Assembly (NCBI RefSeq): GCF_000758605.1
Contig: NZ_CP009282.1
Span: 1,798,001-1,862,000 of the forward strand
From: Paenibacillus sp. FSL R5-0912
Lineage (GTDB): Bacteria > Bacillota > Bacilli > Paenibacillales > Paenibacillaceae
DNA: 64,000 nt
Direction of reading: 5' to 3'
This document shows, piece after piece, positions 33,050 to 42,403 of the stretch. Under the pieces are notes generated by a model. That model was given only the letters and a program-made list of their open reading frames with translations, ran no database searches and was not told where the DNA came from. The translations under genes and the position numbers were made by a program. How positions within the stretch are numbered: position 1 is the first letter of the stretch; the number at the start of each line of letters is the position of its first letter.

Positions 33050-34252
33050 TTGAGGACAATCAAACTGGTGGTTGCCGGACTGATTGCGGGTACGATTGCG
33101 GGTGCCGTCACACCGGATTATCCGGTTAGAGCGGATTCAGTGAGCTATGAGGAAACAGCGGATGACAATGACACGGGAGTCACCTCTCCTATTTTCCCGG
33201 ATATTCAAGGTCATTGGTCGGAGCGGTGGGTACGCTGGGCGCTGGGGAATCAGTATATAACCGGTTATTCAGACTTGACTTTCCGGCCGGACCAGCCGAT
33301 TACGGAAGCTGAATTTCTGAAGGTGTACTATCTCTCCTTCGGCTATCCGAAGGCAACGATCTTTGGGGAAGAGTGGACCGCTGGACCTTATCGGATGGCC
33401 AAAAATTGGAAGCACCCCATCCCGGGTCTCCAGGACCCACAGGCACAAGCTGCGCCTATAACCAGACAGACGGCAGCGCAGTTTATAGCTTCTGCTCTGG
33501 GCAAGAACTATAATGATAGGGATTCCATCATTTTTCTGCTTGGAAATCAGCTGCTTCCGCTTCCGGAAGAGCCTACTGTGGAGGGATTCAAGGGGAATGC
33601 GACTTTAACCCGGGCAGAGGCGTTGGAGTGGATCAGGATGTTAAAGCTGAAGGGAAATATATTGAAACCCCGGCCGCAGGAGCTGTCAGACCCAGGGTTA
33701 CTGCCTCCATTAACGGACAAGGGTACGGGATTAAAGGATTTCACAGCGGTACCTGTTACTGAAGGGGATTTCGGGATAGGTGATCCGGACGGGAAACTCA
33801 TTATGGAATGGAACAGCCCGAGGTCTCTGGTTGAACAATACTATGGAGCCTCCACCGGACAAGATGTGTTTAACAATGAGATGTATAAGGATGTATCCGT
33901 CCACTATGATTCATCAGGCAAGATGGATTCATGGTCGGTAAAAGCAGATGAAGACGCAGGGGAACCTGCTTTGACCGCTACCCTGCAGCATATCCGCCCC
34001 GGAGTAAGTACGCTGGAGGATGTGCTGATGGCGTATGGTACATATGCAGAAGTAAGCAGCACATATGGAGTTATTCTAAGCTACACCTTTGAGAATATGG
34101 ACGGGGTGTTGATCCCGCGCCTGTTTCCTGGCGATAAGGTCAATACCGATAGAGGATATGTCATGGCGTTTGGCTTCGATGAGGAGACGCTAAAAGTAAC
34201 ACATATGAAATTATCTACGCTCCAGCGGGCCATCAACCCTGACGATAACTGA
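33050..34252 (+). CDS. Secreted SLH-domain protein
   Basis: This is a 400-residue exported protein with a signal peptide (VVAGLIAGTIAGAV, cut near VRADS). An S-layer-homology segment follows (FPDIQGHWSERWVRWALGNQ, YITGYSDLTFRPDQPITEAE) plus a second, weaker SLH-like repeat (about residues 110-190, ITRQTAAQFIASALG, TLTRAEALEWIRML). SLH domains bind pyruvylated cell-wall polymer. The C-terminal half is uncharacterised, with LVEQYYGASTGQDVFNNEMY and a beta-rich tail containing GVSTLEDVLMAYGTYAE. The start is TTG 33050 with GAAAGGAT upstream. The IS605 element lies directly upstream, so its native promoter may have been displaced. Confidence 0.82.
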   Translation: MRTIKLVVAGLIAGTIAGAVTPDYPVRADSVSYEETADDNDTGVTSPIFPDIQGHWSERWVRWALGNQYITGYSDLTFRPDQPITEAEFLKVYYLSFGYPKATIFGEEWTAGPYRMAKNWKHPIPGLQDPQAQAAPITRQTAAQFIASALGKNYNDRDSIIFLLGNQLLPLPEEPTVEGFKGNATLTRAEALEWIRMLKLKGNILKPRPQELSDPGLLPPLTDKGTGLKDFTAVPVTEGDFGIGDPDGKLIMEWNSPRSLVEQYYGASTGQDVFNNEMYKDVSVHYDSSGKMDSWSVKADEDAGEPALTATLQHIRPGVSTLEDVLMAYGTYAEVSSTYGVILSYTFENMDGVLIPRLFPGDKVNTDRGYVMAFGFDEETLKVTHMKLSTLQRAINPDDN

Positions 34253-34342
34253 TCGGCGATTCCGGCTGTTACCGGAGGCCGACGAGTTCATTGACGCCGG
34301 GAAGCAGCAAGAACTATAATCTATAAAACGGATGAAGCACAT

Positions 34343-34377
34343 CCCGTACCCATGGCTTTTTGGGTGCGGGATTTTTT
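34343..34377 (+). terminator. Terminator after the SLH-protein gene
   Basis: A 10-bp stem (CCCGTACCCA with TGGGTGCGGG, one G-U) has an 8-base loop, followed by A and six T. The 34378-34502 gap beyond holds no other recognised feature. Confidence 0.85.
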
Positions 34378-34502
34378 GTGTGCATTACTCCGCCAGAAAC
34401 TATAGGTTCTGGAGTCTACGCAAGGCAACCGGGCAATCAAAGAAGACAAAAAGGCTCCTCTTTGCGGGGGGGCGGGGGATTTTGCAGAGGAGGAATAGAG
34501 GA

Positions 34503-35183
34503 ATGGGGTTCGCTGAAGAGCATCACCAATGGCTGGAGTATCACAAGAAACGGAGAACCGGGGAACGTCTGGACCGGCTGGAACGGGGACACCGGCATGG
34601 TGAGCAAATGTTTGTGGAGCGGGTGTGGTGGCCGATTTTCGGGAATATGGACGATCTTCACCCGGAGTATGAGGTTGCGGATTGGCGGGGAAGGCCTTAT
34701 TTTGTTGACTTTGTATGGAAGCCGGGTCAGGTTAAGGTGGCTATTGAGGTGAAAGGGTACGGGCCGCATGTTCAGAATACAGACCGGACCCGCTACCGCC
34801 AGGAGCTAAACCGGGAAACGTATCTGCAAATTGCCGGGTACCGTGTGGTTGCGATCCCTTACGATGATTTGGAGTCTGCTCCGGAGCTGACAATCTCTCT
34901 TCTGAAAGCCTTACTTACTCCATGTTTGTTGAAAAATACGGATGAGGGTGGGCGTCAATATACGAGGATGGAGTTGGATATTCTGCGGATCGCCAGCCGT
35001 AAGAACGGGTTCCTCCGGCCCGTGGAGGTGGTGAAGCAGCTTGGGATAAATCGGCGTACAGCGAGAAAATATATAAATGCTTTATGCGAAAAAGGTAAAT
35101 TCAAACCTGTGTTAGAGCAGGGAAGTAATCGAGTTTGCCGGTATGAGCTTATTCATTCTTTTATGGATTTAGAGGTATGGTAG
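34503..35183 (+). CDS. Putative PD-(D/E)XK-like nuclease fused to a helix-turn-helix domain
   Basis: This is a 226-residue cytoplasmic protein. After a charged helical N-terminus, residues 50-135 resemble a small restriction-endonuclease fold (DUF559/VSR-like). Asp in PYFVDFVWKP is followed by the E-x-K pair in KVAIEVKGYGPH and then RYRQELNRETYLQIAGYRVV, ending in a conserved IPYDD. Residues 150-220 look like a winged helix (PVEVVKQLGINRRTARKYIN, ALCEKGKFKP). The combination suggests a sequence-guided nuclease or a regulator with a nuclease-derived domain; nothing here proves either. The start at ATG 34503 follows AGAGGAGG; the open frame extends back to 34332. No methylase or toxin partner is adjacent. 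Confidence 0.65.
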   Translation: MGFAEEHHQWLEYHKKRRTGERLDRLERGHRHGEQMFVERVWWPIFGNMDDLHPEYEVADWRGRPYFVDFVWKPGQVKVAIEVKGYGPHVQNTDRTRYRQELNRETYLQIAGYRVVAIPYDDLESAPELTISLLKALLTPCLLKNTDEGGRQYTRMELDILRIASRKNGFLRPVEVVKQLGINRRTARKYINALCEKGKFKPVLEQGSNRVCRYELIHSFMDLEVW

Positions 35184-35200
35184 AAGATCAGTATGAGTAC

Positions 35201-35297
35201 CTGAATCCGCCGAAAGCAGGCGGCAAGCGGGAATGAGGGGCAGAAGTGCCCCTGAATCCGCCGAAATCAGGCGGCAAGCGGAAATGAGGGGCAGAAG
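35201..35297. repeat. 51-bp tandem repeat array, left part
   Basis: One partial and one complete copy of a 51-base unit are followed by the first bases of a third. Each unit has a hairpin GGGGC-agaagt-GCCCC and a CCGCC...GGCGG hairpin. The array breaks off where the IS3 element begins and resumes at 36688. Confidence 0.85.
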
Positions 35298-35372
35298 CTC
35301 CACAGCCCCCTAAAGAAGTTGGAGTCCTCCCCCACAAAAATGTAGACTGAATACAAGAGGAGGAGGAGCACA

Positions 35373-35687
35373 ATGGGACACCTAACAGGAACAAGAGAGA
35401 AGGCAGCGCAAGAGGTGTTGTCTGGCATAAAGGCAGCGGTGGTTGCCCGGAAATATGGGGTGACCCCAGCGACGGTGAATCAGTGGGTGAGAGACTACCG
35501 AGGGGCCCATGGGGAACAAGATCATCCGTATCCCCAGGAGCAGGTGGAGGAACTGAAGCGCCTGCTGGAAGTGGAGCAGAAATACGAGAAGGCCGTCAAG
35601 ATGCTCGGCGAAAAGGAGTTAGAGATTGAGATTCTCCGTGAACTGCTAAAAAAGCCAAGCCCTGCTTATCCGAAAAAATCGAGGTAG
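35373..35687 (+). CDS. IS3-family transposase OrfA
   Basis: This 104-residue protein has an N-terminal helix-turn-helix (AAVVARKYGVTPATVNQWVR) that binds the IS ends and a C-terminal leucine-rich helix (EELKRLLEVEQKYEKAVKML) for multimerisation. The start ATG 35373 has a purine-rich AGGAGGAGGAG upstream. It ends 5 bases before the orfB ATG. A run of six A (35673-35678) near its end would permit -1 frameshifting into orfB. Confidence 0.92.
   Translation: MGHLTGTREKAAQEVLSGIKAAVVARKYGVTPATVNQWVRDYRGAHGEQDHPYPQEQVEELKRLLEVEQKYEKAVKMLGEKELEIEILRELLKKPSPAYPKKSR
35673..35678 (+). other. Candidate -1 ribosomal frameshift slip site (A6)
   Basis: Six A (frame AAA-AAA) lie just before the orfA stop. 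A -1 slip gives a continuous frame reading IEVADMFIKQ, which is the usual join seen in OrfAB fusion transposases of this family. It fits the general IS3 mechanism but is untested here. Confidence 0.6.
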
Positions 35688-35692
35688 CCGAC

Positions 35693-36625
35693 ATGTTCAT
35701 TAAGCAGGGGAATACAGCGGCCTTAGTGCTGCGTCTCATAGGGCTAGCGGAGTCCACGTACTACGACCGTAAGAAACGCAGGTCACTGTCCCCAACAGCC
35801 GTTCAAGGGGGGCGTGGAAGGCCCCAGCCAGGCTACTCCTTGACCGAGTCTGGCGAGAAGATTAGCGACGAGGAAATCCAGGAATGGCTGCTGGAATTAA
35901 TCGCTGGAGAAGAGCACGTGTACGGGTACAAACTGCTGGCCAAGTGCTTGTGGAATCAGCACCGGTTGAAGCTCAATCACAAGAAAAGCTACCGGCTGTG
36001 TCAGGCGCTGGATATCCTGCAGCCCCAGCGTCAGAAGCGCTTTAAGCATCCCCGGAAGCTGCCGGAGAACCGGTTCATTACCGGAGCGGGCCAACTCTGG
36101 CAGATGGACATTAAGTATGGTTACGTGGTGGGCCGTGACAGGCACTTCTTTGTCCTGAGCATTATCGATGTGTTTACCCGTGTCATCGTCGGCTACCACC
36201 GGGGATCGTCGTGTGAGGCGAAGCATGCCTGCCAGACGCTGGGACGCGCCATGGAGCAACACTGCGCCCCTGACAGCGCACGTCCGGTGATTCGCACCGA
36301 CAACGGACCACAGTTCGTCAGCCACCTGTTTGGCGACATGTGTGAAAGCTGGGAAATGACCCATGAACGCATTCCGCCTCGAACGCCGGATTTAAATGCT
36401 TTTATTGAATCGTTCCACAGCAATATCGATCGGGATTTGTTCCGCAAAGAGGCCTTCGACACGTTCGAAGAGGCCTATGAAGCCGTGGACCGGTACATGG
36501 ACTTTTACAATAACCGCAGAATGCATACGAGTCTTCGCAACATGCCGCCAGCTACCTTTGCGGAGTGGGTGCTGACCCTAGAAGACCGCTCCGGCTTCTT
36601 CTGGCCGAGAGAAAAAGCGAAATAA
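35693..36625 (+). CDS. IS3-family transposase OrfB, DDE integrase domain
   Basis: This is the 310-residue catalytic part. It has a helix-turn-helix_21-like region (YGYKLLAKCLWNQ) and the rve integrase fold with the DDE triad: Asp in LWQMDIKYG, Asp in RTDNGPQFVS and Glu in LNAFIESFHSN. The tail FYNNRRMHTSLRNMPPATF is typical. The ORF is intact, so the element may be active. It is in the -1 frame relative to orfA. Confidence 0.96.
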   Translation: MFIKQGNTAALVLRLIGLAESTYYDRKKRRSLSPTAVQGGRGRPQPGYSLTESGEKISDEEIQEWLLELIAGEEHVYGYKLLAKCLWNQHRLKLNHKKSYRLCQALDILQPQRQKRFKHPRKLPENRFITGAGQLWQMDIKYGYVVGRDRHFFVLSIIDVFTRVIVGYHRGSSCEAKHACQTLGRAMEQHCAPDSARPVIRTDNGPQFVSHLFGDMCESWEMTHERIPPRTPDLNAFIESFHSNIDRDLFRKEAFDTFEEAYEAVDRYMDFYNNRRMHTSLRNMPPATFAEWVLTLEDRSGFFWPREKAK

Positions 36626-36687
36626 AGAGCAAGGCTACGACAAGTACCGATTTTATACGGAGGACTCCGGGATAAGGGGGTCGCACC

Positions 36688-36888
36688 GGCAGAAGTGCCC
36701 CTGAATCCGCCGGAAACTGGCGGCAAGCGGGAATGAGGGGCAGAAGTGCCCCTGAATCCGCCGAAATCAGGCGTCAGGTGGAAATGAGGGGCAGAAGTGC
36801 CCTTGAATCCGCCGAAATCAGGCGTCAGGTGGAAATGAGGGGCAGAAGTGCCCTTGAATCCGCCGAAATCAGGCGATCAGCGGCACGA
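36688..36888. repeat. 51-bp tandem repeat array, right part
   Basis: Four copies run 36688-36736 (first bases lost), 36737-36787, 36788-36838 and 36839 to about 36885, each exactly 51 bases apart. The later units carry small variants (GGCGTCAGGTGG in place of GGCGGCAAGCGG). Because 51 is a multiple of 3, both strands stay open, which produces repetitive open frames that I do not accept as genes. A 17-bp GC-rich repeat (GCCCCGGCTCCCGCTCC) follows at about 36905-36945. Confidence 0.9.
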
Positions 36889-36946
36889 GGATCTAAGAGT
36901 CCTCCGCCCCGGCTCCCGCTCCGCCCCGGCTCCCGCTCCGCCCCGC

Positions 36947-37990
36947 TCACGCCCCCGCAACCGGCAGCTTGATCGTAAACGCCGAGCCTTGCCCCGGCTC
37001 GCTGCGCACCTCAATGGTTCCCTTGCTTAAGCTGATGATGCGCGCGGTCAGCGGCAGGCCGAGGCCGTTGCCTCCGGCCGCGCGGGCGGGGTCGCCCTGA
37101 TAGAATTTCTCGAAGATATGCTTACGCACCTTCGGAGTCATGCCGATCCCGGTGTCGGAGATGATCACGGAGATCCAGGAGCTGTCCGCCTGGATGGAGA
37201 CCGAGATTTCCCCGCCTTCCGGCGTGAATTTGATTGCATTGCCAAGCACATTGAGCCACACCTGCATCATCAGCTCTTCATTTCCATAATAGCGCTGCTC
37301 CTCCAGGTCGAGATTAAGATTAAGCTGTTTGGCAGACCAGAGGGACTCCAGCAGCAACAACGCCTGGCGGAGCTGCTCATCCAGAGGGTATTCAGCCAGC
37401 TCGGTAAGCATTTCCTGATTTTCGAGCTTGGATATTTTGAGAATGTTGCCGGACAGATTGGACAGCTGCCGTGAACTCTCAATAATCATCCCGGTGTATT
37501 CGTCATGCTCCTCTTTGCTCAGGTTCTCTTCCTGCAGGAGCATGGCGTAGCCTTCGATAGCCGCAATAGGGGTCTTGAATTCATGAGACACATTGACTAC
37601 GAAATCATTGCGCAGGGTCTCAATGCTGCGCAGCTCCTGTACCATGAGATTGAAGTGATGTGCCACCTCACTGATCTCATTGACGCGGTGCGACTCATTC
37701 AAATAGATATCGAAGTTGCCGCCGGCGATCTCCTTGGCCGCTTTGCTGAAGTCCGTAATCGGGGACAATATTTTGCGGCCTACCATAATGCTGATAGTGG
37801 TCCCGATGACCAGACTGAATAACATCATAGTCAGAATAGGCGGGAAGGGGTTTCCGTGCTCCCAGGTGTTATTTTCTACCCGGAAATACAGGAAGGCCAG
37901 CACAGCCATAATGAAGACAAACGACAGAATGATGATGAATACCATGGATACAAAATACCACCACAGGCCACTGTTTTTGCCGCTCCTCAT
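36947..37990 (-). CDS. OmpR-pair sensor histidine kinase
   Basis: This is a 347-residue membrane kinase. It has two helices (WYFVSMVFIIILSFVFIMAV and ILTMMLFSLVIGTTISIMVG) with a very short external loop, so it is likely an intramembrane or partner-dependent sensor. A HAMP domain follows, then the HisKA box VVNVSHEFKTPIAAIEGY and HATPase motifs (NVLGNAIKFTP, DTGIGM, GNGLGLPL). It overlaps the stop of the upstream regulator by 4 bases. A short-loop kinase beside an ABC exporter gene is reminiscent of envelope-stress or antimicrobial-peptide systems, but this ABC protein is not the standard BceAB type. Confidence 0.93.
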   Translation of the reverse strand: MRSGKNSGLWWYFVSMVFIIILSFVFIMAVLAFLYFRVENNTWEHGNPFPPILTMMLFSLVIGTTISIMVGRKILSPITDFSKAAKEIAGGNFDIYLNESHRVNEISEVAHHFNLMVQELRSIETLRNDFVVNVSHEFKTPIAAIEGYAMLLQEENLSKEEHDEYTGMIIESSRQLSNLSGNILKISKLENQEMLTELAEYPLDEQLRQALLLLESLWSAKQLNLNLDLEEQRYYGNEELMMQVWLNVLGNAIKFTPEGGEISVSIQADSSWISVIISDTGIGMTPKVRKHIFEKFYQGDPARAAGGNGLGLPLTARIISLSKGTIEVRSEPGQGSAFTIKLPVAGA

Positions 37991-38661
37991 CCCCGTTTCA
38001 CCGCCTTATAGCCAAGCCCCCGGACGGTGACGATTTCAAAATCAGCGCTATCCCTGAAACGCTCACGCAGGCGGTTAATATGAACCACCACCGTGTGCTC
38101 ATCCGATTCGGAGTCCATCCCCCATATTTCATCCATCAGCTGCTGCTTGGTGAAGATTTTATTCGGATAAGAGATCATTTTATAGAGGAGATAGAATTCC
38201 TTCTGTGGAAGCAGGATACTCTCAGGCCCCTGAATTACAGTTAACGTATCGTAGTCCAGCACGGTTTCTCCCCATTCAATTTTGCGCTCGCTGATGATTT
38301 TGGCCCGGCGCAGCAGCGCCCCGACACGCAGGATCATCTCATTCACATTGATCGGCTTGACCATATAATCATCGATCCCGACGAGGAAGCCCTGCTGCTT
38401 ATCGGCAAAATTCTCCCGCGCCGTCACCATAAGAATGGGAAGCTGCTGATCATTGTCCCTAAGCGTCCGTGTCAGCTCGAAGCCATCCATCCGGGGCATC
38501 ATTATATCGCAGATAATCAGATCAATATATTCCTTATCCAGCACGTCCAGCGCATCCTCGCCATTCACGGCCGGCAAAGCCTGGTATCCATTTCTGGTGA
38601 GTACGGTACAGAAGAGCTGGCGTAACTTGGCATCATCCTCAACCACAAGAATATTAAACAT
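37987..38661 (-). CDS. OmpR-family response regulator
   Basis: This is a 224-residue regulator. The receiver has VVEDDAKLRQ, phospho-acceptor D52 (IICDIMMPRMDG) and YMVKPI. The C-terminal winged helix has LLPQKEFYLLYKMISYPNKI and TVVVHINRLRERF. The gene is first in the two-gene operon with the kinase and is divergent from the large ABC transporter, its probable target. An upstream GGAGGAGA on the minus strand fits ATG 38661. Confidence 0.95.
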   Translation of the reverse strand: MFNILVVEDDAKLRQLFCTVLTRNGYQALPAVNGEDALDVLDKEYIDLIICDIMMPRMDGFELTRTLRDNDQQLPILMVTARENFADKQQGFLVGIDDYMVKPINVNEMILRVGALLRRAKIISERKIEWGETVLDYDTLTVIQGPESILLPQKEFYLLYKMISYPNKIFTKQQLMDEIWGMDSESDEHTVVVHINRLRERFRDSADFEIVTVRGLGYKAVKRG

Positions 38662-38919
38662 AAGGTCTCCTCCTGGAACGGTTCCATGTTATTCAACGTA
38701 TAGCTTGTTTATATATGGTTTTGGGGTCTCTCAAGTACCTGATTAACTGAGTAATCCCCCGAAGCCAAAGTACTTGTTCTAGTATACCTCATCAAGATCA
38801 AGTCAAGCTCAACTGGGAGTTTAGGTTTAGTTTATATTGGGCGGCTATACTGGGGTACAGTAAGACTAGAAGATTTCAGAGAGACTAATGATTACAGGGA
38901 TGGAAAGGGAGATCGGACA

Positions 38920-41298
38920 ATGCTGCAATTAAAAAACATCACCAAGAGCTACAAGACCGGCGAATTTACACAGGTTGCACTGGATAAAGTAAATCTCAAT
39001 TTCAGAGAAAGTGAATTCGTCGCGATTCTGGGCCAAAGCGGCTCGGGTAAGACCACGCTGCTGAATATCGTCGGCGGGCTGGATCAGTATGACAGCGGAG
39101 AGCTGATCATCAACGGCCAATCGACAGAGCGCTTCAAAGACAGCGAGTGGGATGCGTACCGCAATAATAGTGTCGGCTTTATTTTTCAAAGCTATAATCT
39201 GATCTCACATCTGAGCATTACAGACAACGTGGAGATGGGGATGACGCTCAGCGGGATAGCTTCAGCTGAGAAGCACCGCAAGGCGCTTGAAGTACTGGAG
39301 AAGGTTGGACTTAAGGATCATGTGCACAAAAAGCCGAATCAGCTGTCGGGCGGACAGATGCAGCGTGTAGCGATTGCCCGTGCGCTGGCGAACAATCCGG
39401 ACATTATCCTTGCGGATGAGCCTACAGGTGCCTTGGATTCAGAGACCAGTGAGCAGATCATGGAGCTGATCAAGACCATTGCGGAGGATAAGCTGGTGAT
39501 CATGGTTACCCATAATCCGGAGCTGGCAGAGAGCTATGCAGACCGCGTCATCCGCTTCTCGGACGGTCATGCGATCTCCGACAGCAATCCGCTGGCCACG
39601 CAGAAGACCTCAAGTGCGTATAAGCTGAAGCAAACGAGTATGAGCTTTTTCACAGCACTGAAATTATCCGGTAAAAATATCGCCACCAAGAAATGGCGTA
39701 CGGGGTTGACCGCTTTTGCCTCAAGTATCGGAATTATTGGCATCGCGCTGATCCTGTCCTTGTCCAACGGCTTCGATAAACAGATCAGCTCATATGAAAC
39801 CGGCGCACTCTCCAACTTCCCGGTCTCGATCAACCAGACGGCGATAAATTTGCAGAATGCTGGCCCTCCGGGTCAAGAGTCAACGGAACTTACCTCTTAT
39901 CCTGTTGATAAAAAGCTCTATCCGTATGACCCGACCGTGAATTCAGCCATGCATACGAATGTGCTGACCAAGGAGTATATGGAGTATCTGGATGGAATTG
40001 ATCCGAAGCTGATTGACGGCGTTTCTTATACCCGCACCGTGAATATGAACTGGCTGGTTATGGATGGGGACAAGGCAACCACTCTGGATAAAAGCAATAT
40101 TACTGTAGCCCCGTATCCAAGCAAACAGGGCAGCGCTTCGGGAAGCTATCTGGAGCAATATTACGATCTGCTGGAAGGATCATTCCCTACAGAGAAGACG
40201 GATCTTGTGCTCATCGTGGATCAATACAACCGTCTGACCGATGCTGCAGTGGATGCTCTGGGGCTGGATTATAAAGCGGAGAGCATCAATCTGAGCGATC
40301 TTGTAGGAACTCAATTGAAGCTGATAATGAACAATGATTATTATAAGAAAAATGGCGAGCAGTTTGTTGTCAATGGGACAGCTGCTGATCTGACCGGTCT
40401 CTACAATAGTCCTAATGCCGTGACGCTGAACATTGTTGGTGTTCTGCGCGGGCAGGAAGGTTCCAGCATTTCTACGCTGTCTCCCGGCATTGTCTATTCC
40501 GATGAGCTGGCCGCTACGTTCATTGCCGATGCACAGAAATCTGAGATTGTACTTGCACAGGAAGCCGCAGATACCAATGTGTTGACAGGGCAGGCCTTGT
40601 CAGAAGGGGTAGCCGGCATGGCTTCGAGTGGTGCAATGGGCGGTTCTCCCCTCATGAACGCTGGTATGGCAGCAGCAGGCAGTATGGCTTCCTTGACTAA
40701 AGACGATGCACTTGCCGCTCTGGGGGCAACTGAAATTCCAAGCGCAGTCTCGCTGTACCCGATTGATTTCAGTGCCAAAGAATCCGTTACAGCCTATCTG
40801 GACAAATGGAATGAAGGGAAGGCAACGGAGGATCAGGTGCAGTATACCGATCTGGCGGCTATTGTCACCAACATTTCCGGCGGGATTATGGACGGAATCA
40901 CGATGGTACTGATTGCTTTTGCAGCGATTTCCCTCGTGGTCTCACTGATTATGATCGCGATCATCACTTACATTTCTGTTATGGAACGGACGAAGGAGAT
41001 CGGCGTACTGCGTGCGCTGGGTGCCCGCAAGAAGGATATTACACGGGTCTTCAATGCCGAGACCTTCATTATCGGGGCTTGCTCGGGGATTCTGGGGATC
41101 GGCATTACCTACCTGCTGACCATTCCGGTTAACGCGATTCTGTATAACCTGACGGAGCTGAAGAATGTGGCTCAGCTTAACCCGCTGCATGCGCTCATTC
41201 TAGGCGTGATCAGCGTCCTGCTGACCATGCTCGGCGGTGCGATTCCGGCCAAGATGGCAGCGAAGAAGGACCCGGTTGCTGCACTGCGCAGTGAATAA
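38920..41298 (+). CDS. Fused ABC exporter: ATPase plus FtsX/MacB-type permease
   Basis: This is a 792-residue single-chain transporter. Residues 1-225 form the ATPase, with Walker [16 protein letters not shown], signature [15 protein letters not shown] and Walker [15 protein letters not shown] membrane helix near residue 270 ([19 protein letters not shown]) is followed by a large external domain of about 350 residues and three C-terminal helices with the FtsX motif [20 protein letters not shown]. Such proteins move peptides, lipoproteins or cell-wall-active compounds rather than import nutrients. An AGGGAGA site precedes ATG 38920. The divergent two-component genes and the 258-bp shared promoter region suggest induction by that system. 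Confidence 0.93.
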   Translation: MLQLKNITKSYKTGEFTQVALDKVNLNFRESEFVAILGQSGSGKTTLLNIVGGLDQYDSGELIINGQSTERFKDSEWDAYRNNSVGFIFQSYNLISHLSITDNVEMGMTLSGIASAEKHRKALEVLEKVGLKDHVHKKPNQLSGGQMQRVAIARALANNPDIILADEPTGALDSETSEQIMELIKTIAEDKLVIMVTHNPELAESYADRVIRFSDGHAISDSNPLATQKTSSAYKLKQTSMSFFTALKLSGKNIATKKWRTGLTAFASSIGIIGIALILSLSNGFDKQISSYETGALSNFPVSINQTAINLQNAGPPGQESTELTSYPVDKKLYPYDPTVNSAMHTNVLTKEYMEYLDGIDPKLIDGVSYTRTVNMNWLVMDGDKATTLDKSNITVAPYPSKQGSASGSYLEQYYDLLEGSFPTEKTDLVLIVDQYNRLTDAAVDALGLDYKAESINLSDLVGTQLKLIMNNDYYKKNGEQFVVNGTAADLTGLYNSPNAVTLNIVGVLRGQEGSSISTLSPGIVYSDELAATFIADAQKSEIVLAQEAADTNVLTGQALSEGVAGMASSGAMGGSPLMNAGMAAAGSMASLTKDDALAALGATEIPSAVSLYPIDFSAKESVTAYLDKWNEGKATEDQVQYTDLAAIVTNISGGIMDGITMVLIAFAAISLVVSLIMIAIITYISVMERTKEIGVLRALGARKKDITRVFNAETFIIGACSGILGIGITYLLTIPVNAILYNLTELKNVAQLNPLHALILGVISVLLTMLGGAIPAKMAAKKDPVAALRSE

Positions 41299-41336
41299 TA
41301 GACCGTAGTCCTGACAATCCGGACAAAATTTCAAGA

Positions 41337-41370
41337 AATCCAAAGGGCGTACATCCCTTTGGATTTTTTT
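41337..41370 (+). terminator. Terminator after the fused ABC exporter
   Basis: An 11-bp perfect stem (AATCCAAAGGG with CCCTTTGGATT, loop CGTACAT) is followed by seven T. Confidence 0.93.
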
Positions 41371-41467
41371 GTCATTGATCACAGACGAATAGAGTATTGT
41401 GGGATAAAATAACAGAAATGAGAGTTTCTTTTGGTATGAGGCCCGTATCAGAACTGTTCAGGAGAGT

Positions 41468-42403
41468 GTGAGAAGAGTGAATGATATACTATTAGAATTA
41501 AAGGAAGTGGATAAAAGCTTTGGCAGCTTTAAGGCAGTTGACCACTTGTCCTTCACGGTGAGGCGGGGTGAAATTTTCAGTCTGCTGGGCCCAAATGGTG
41601 CCGGCAAAACAACGGTCATTCAATTAATCGCCGGTACATTGGAACCGGACAAAGGGGATATCCAAATTGGCGGTATCCCGTCCCGGAGCAACCGCTCTTT
41701 GAACAAGCGGGTGGGAGTCTGCAGTCAGGAATTGCAGCTGTGGCCGCTGTTAACCTGCGAAGAACAGCTTCATTTTGTAGGGGATTTGAATAGAATGGAT
41801 AGGCAATGGATCAAACAACGTACAGCTATGCTGCTGGAAAGCGTCGGGCTCGCGGATAAGCGTAGGGTGCTGGCGAAGAATTTATCCGGGGGCATGCAGA
41901 GAAGGTTGCATATCATTCTGTCGGTCCTTCATGATCCCGAGCTGATCATCCTGGATGAACCCGAAGCCGGGCTTGATCCGCAGAGCAGGGTGCTGGTTAG
42001 AGATTTCATCACATCGCTGTCGTGTTCCAGTGCTGTGCTGCTTACTACGCATAATATGGATGAGGCACAGCGCCTGTCATCCAGAGTAGCTGTGATGGAC
42101 CGGGGAAGAGTACTGGTCTGTGACACGCCCGCTATGCTTCAGCAGAAGATTGCTCCTGAGGAGACGCTGGAGATCAATTATCAAGAGCCTGTGCAGAGGA
42201 CAGCGCAGCTGGATTCACCGGAATATACTGTACAGTTCAATGATACAAGCATCTGCATTAGAGGGGATCGCCTGACTGCAGCAGTTCCGCGTATTCTTAG
42301 CCGGCTGACCTCCATATACGGTAATCCGTTAACTTTCACTCTAAGGCAAAGTACGCTGGAAGATGTATTCATTAAGCTGACGGGAAGGTGCTTGCGGGAA
42401 TGA
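41468..42403 (+). CDS. ABC-2 exporter ATP-binding protein
   Basis: This is a 311-residue ATPase of the DrrA/CcmA type: Walker A GPNGAGKTTVIQLIAG, signature LSGGMQRRLHIIL, Walker B LIILDEPEAGLDP, H-loop TTHNMDEA. The C-terminal 80 residues are the regulatory extension common to drug and lipid exporters. Two GTG codons are possible starts (41468 and 41477); AGGAG at 41460 is close to the first and 12 bases from the second, so the start is not settled. It is the first gene of a three-gene operon. Confidence 0.93.
   Translation: MRRVNDILLELKEVDKSFGSFKAVDHLSFTVRRGEIFSLLGPNGAGKTTVIQLIAGTLEPDKGDIQIGGIPSRSNRSLNKRVGVCSQELQLWPLLTCEEQLHFVGDLNRMDRQWIKQRTAMLLESVGLADKRRVLAKNLSGGMQRRLHIILSVLHDPELIILDEPEAGLDPQSRVLVRDFITSLSCSSAVLLTTHNMDEAQRLSSRVAVMDRGRVLVCDTPAMLQQKIAPEETLEINYQEPVQRTAQLDSPEYTVQFNDTSICIRGDRLTAAVPRILSRLTSIYGNPLTFTLRQSTLEDVFIKLTGRCLRE

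Larger units (their letters stand above)
35298..36687 (+). mobile_element. IS3-family insertion sequence inside the 51-bp repeat array
   Basis: This element of about 1.39 kb has orfA and orfB. Imperfect inverted repeats at the ends share a perfect 10-bp block: GGAGTCCTCC at 35321-35330 and its complement at 36659-36668. A further match lies outside it (GCCCCCT at 35304-35311 against AGGGGGTC near 36676-36682). The exact termini are not certain. The bases GGCAGAAG of the array flank it on both sides (35290-35297 and 36688-36695), so insertion happened inside a repeat unit. Confidence 0.85.

Noticed and set aside
35188..35394. Minus-strand open frame with repeated GGFRGTSAPH units
   Set aside because: It is the opposite strand of the left half of the same repeat array running into the IS3 end; no start signal.
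35201..36888. CRISPR array
   Set aside because: Units are contiguous 51-bp tandem copies with no variable spacers and no cas genes nearby.
36733..36972. Open frame with repeated MRGRSALESAEIRRQ units
   Set aside because: It is the translation of the 51-bp tandem repeat, which stays open only because 51 is divisible by 3; no ribosome site and no codon bias support it.
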